A DNA stretch of 64,000 nt, from positions 26,548 to 90,547 of the forward strand of contig NZ_RHHS01000006.1 of assembly GCF_003710935.1 (NCBI RefSeq), given 5' to 3'. The stretch is from Brevibacillus gelatini (lineage in GTDB: Bacteria; Bacillota; Bacilli; Brevibacillales; Brevibacillaceae). The notes under the pieces were generated by a model. That model saw only the letters and a list, made by a program, of their open reading frames with translations, was not told where the DNA came from and ran no database searches. This document shows, piece by piece, positions 62,759 to 64,000 of this stretch (its first letter is position 1; every line of letters starts with the position of its first letter). A program made the translations under genes and the position numbers.

Positions 62759-63451
62759 GTGAAAAAGTTGAATTGGAGTTATTACGAGCTTTTAACCGCA
62801 GTGTATGATACTTATTTTGAATACAAGGATGAAAATTTCAGTGATTATGAAGCGCTGGCAAGAACAACTTATGATTTTGAGCTTTCTATGAATGAGGGGG
62901 AAGTCGAGAAAGCAGCTATCTATATCGCGTTAGCTAGAATTGCTCTAACACATTCAAAGATTTCCGTTCGTTCTAAGGAAATAATGAGGGAAGTCTTAGC
63001 AAATCTAAATGTTAATCATATTCGAGAGCATTTAAGTACAGAAGAAGTAGAAGATTTATTAGAAAGACGAGACTATATATTACGTCAATTTGATAATAAT
63101 ACACTACCATTAAATCATGATCCTAGAGCACGTTGGTATTATCATGAGCTGACCAAGGAAGTAAAAGTTTATTTTGATAACGTTATTAGTGTAACCTCTT
63201 CAGAAGAAATTGCTCATAAAGTGCTAAAACGTTTTGAAAGAGACTGCAAGAATACACTTAGTGAGAATATTACAATAAAAGTAACTTTAGCTGAAATATT
63301 GATTAACAAAGGAATCAATGCTCAAGAAGAACTTAACAACATAAAACATGAACTAAAGCAGTTCAACATAGAAGATGTAGGGCAACAGTTATCGGAAGAA
63401 GAAAAAGAAGATTTAGCAAGGAGAATCAAAAGTTTATTAATTAATATATAA
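62759..63451 (+). CDS. Candidate immunity protein for cassette 2
   Basis: A 230-aa acidic, mostly helical protein (AIYIALARIALTHSKISVRS, LSTEEVEDLLERRDYILRQF, EEIAHKVLKRFERDC) with no recognised family. It starts 12 bases after the cassette 2 toxin. GGAG abuts the GTG at 62759; a TTG at 62768 is better spaced, so the true N-terminus may be three residues shorter. Position after a deaminase toxin, matched AT-rich composition and cytoplasmic nature make an antidote role likely. It could be read from a promoter inside the cassette; none is obvious. Confidence 0.65.
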   Translation: MKKLNWSYYELLTAVYDTYFEYKDENFSDYEALARTTYDFELSMNEGEVEKAAIYIALARIALTHSKISVRSKEIMREVLANLNVNHIREHLSTEEVEDLLERRDYILRQFDNNTLPLNHDPRARWYYHELTKEVKVYFDNVISVTSSEEIAHKVLKRFERDCKNTLSENITIKVTLAEILINKGINAQEELNNIKHELKQFNIEDVGQQLSEEEKEDLARRIKSLLINI

Positions 63452-63504
63452 AAAGAATATTCCTGGATGTAGACGTGAACAGATCGAATATGGATCAGAT
63501 GCTA

Positions 63505-63645
63505 GAGACTGTAAAATACTTTTAGCAAACTAACAAGATCGTACAATAGAACGAACAAACCAAACGCTTGATAAACTTTCAAAAGCTCATTCCTATTTTG
63601 ATTTATGAGTAGGAATGAGCTTTTTTGCATGCTCAAAATCATGCG
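63505..63645 (+). repeat. 141-bp cassette-border repeat, copy 2
   Basis: Gap-free copy of 61061-61201, again with the AGCTCATTCCTA / TAGGAATGAGCT terminator hairpin and again directly followed by the VgrG C-terminal module. Confidence 0.9.
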
Positions 63646-64000
63646 AATGCCAGCCTGTACTTCCCCGATTCGACGGGAAAGCGGGCGGTGGTGCTTGGCT
63701 GCGTCCGTAAAGACAGCGCCAGTTGCGCGAAGACAGCCAACCCGAACATTAGCTATTTCGGGACAGAGCACGGAAGCGAGCTGGAGCTTGCGCCCACCGC
63801 CCTTTCGATTGTGAGTGGATGCAAGGAACCGTTGAAGATAACGCTGGACGACCACGTGGGGATTACGCTGACCGGCCATAGAAAGCTGATTCTAAATGCG
63901 AAGGAAGAGATTTCACTCTACACGCCAAAGCGGGTTGTCATCCAGGCGCAAAGCCAGATTCTCGCCAAGAAAACGAGTGCGCCAAGCGGCTTGTCGCTGG
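63625..64000 (+). CDS. Orphan VgrG C-terminal cassette 3, cut by the window edge
   Basis: From 63646 the sequence repeats the VgrG module from residue 335 (NASLYFPDSTGKRAVVLGCV), gap-free against both other copies. As in cassette 2 the only in-frame start is a TTG in the terminator T-run. The toxin domain lies beyond the window and cannot be named. Confidence 0.75.
   Translation, partial: MHAQNHANASLYFPDSTGKRAVVLGCVRKDSASCAKTANPNISYFGTEHGSELELAPTALSIVSGCKEPLKITLDDHVGITLTGHRKLILNAKEEISLYTPKRVVIQAQSQILAKKTSAPSGLSL

Noticed and set aside
52884..64000. Reading the island as an intact prophage
   Set aside because: No integrase, terminase, capsid, portal, holin or sheath genes are visible; only hub-spike, tip and toxin genes are present.

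Overview
The window looks like about 64 kb of chromosome from a Bacillales bacterium, most likely Brevibacillus (family Paenibacillaceae). The pointers are a gatB - dgkB - rlmCD core order, a des-desK-desR membrane-fluidity operon very like that of Bacillus subtilis, a thermolysin-type neutral protease of Brevibacillus length, a TcyP cystine carrier and Gram-positive ribosome binding sites throughout. The genus is inferred from memory of protein families, not from a search.

Layout. 1-8.7 kb is core DNA: the gatB end, two small unknown proteins, a NatAB-like ABC exporter, an EamA permease, ROK glucokinase, diacylglycerol kinase and the rRNA methyltransferase RlmCD. 8.7-13 kb is an AT-rich accessory stretch: a TylF-like methyltransferase followed by a fragment of a second RlmCD-type 3' end, then two secreted or anchored unknown proteins. 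13.2-23.5 kb is a type I-C CRISPR-Cas locus (cas3, IS3 scar, cas5-cas8c-cas7-cas4-cas1-cas2, then 19 repeats and 18 spacers). Its interference genes look intact, but cas4 is frameshifted and loses its C-terminus, and cas1 loses its N-terminus, at a junction holding one isolated CRISPR repeat. 23.8-52.6 kb is mostly housekeeping and transport: a GNAT enzyme, glycine oxidase-like enzyme, prepilin peptidase, MarR-controlled drug exporter, BceAB-type ABC transporter, Fur-controlled siderophore uptake, des-desKR, SpeD, a nitrilase-family amidase, TcyP, an oligopeptide-binding lipoprotein and the neutral protease.

52.8-64 kb is the most unusual part: a contractile-injection-type spike and toxin island in a Gram-positive genome. 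A tightly coupled operon encodes a DcrB/DUF1795-like adaptor candidate, a VgrG/gpD-like hub-spike protein, two unknown proteins, a DUF4280 PAAR-like tip and a second VgrG fused to a YwqJ-type deaminase toxin. Its YwqK/MORN-like immunity gene follows. Downstream are a second cassette (the same VgrG C-terminal half with a different deaminase toxin and another immunity gene) and the start of a third, both lacking the VgrG N-terminal half and both preceded by the same 141-bp sequence. Between them lie an endonuclease V gene, an IS scar and the ghost of a fourth toxin overlapping an orphan immunity gene. No sheath, tube or baseplate genes are in the window, so the delivery machine must be encoded elsewhere or be borrowed.
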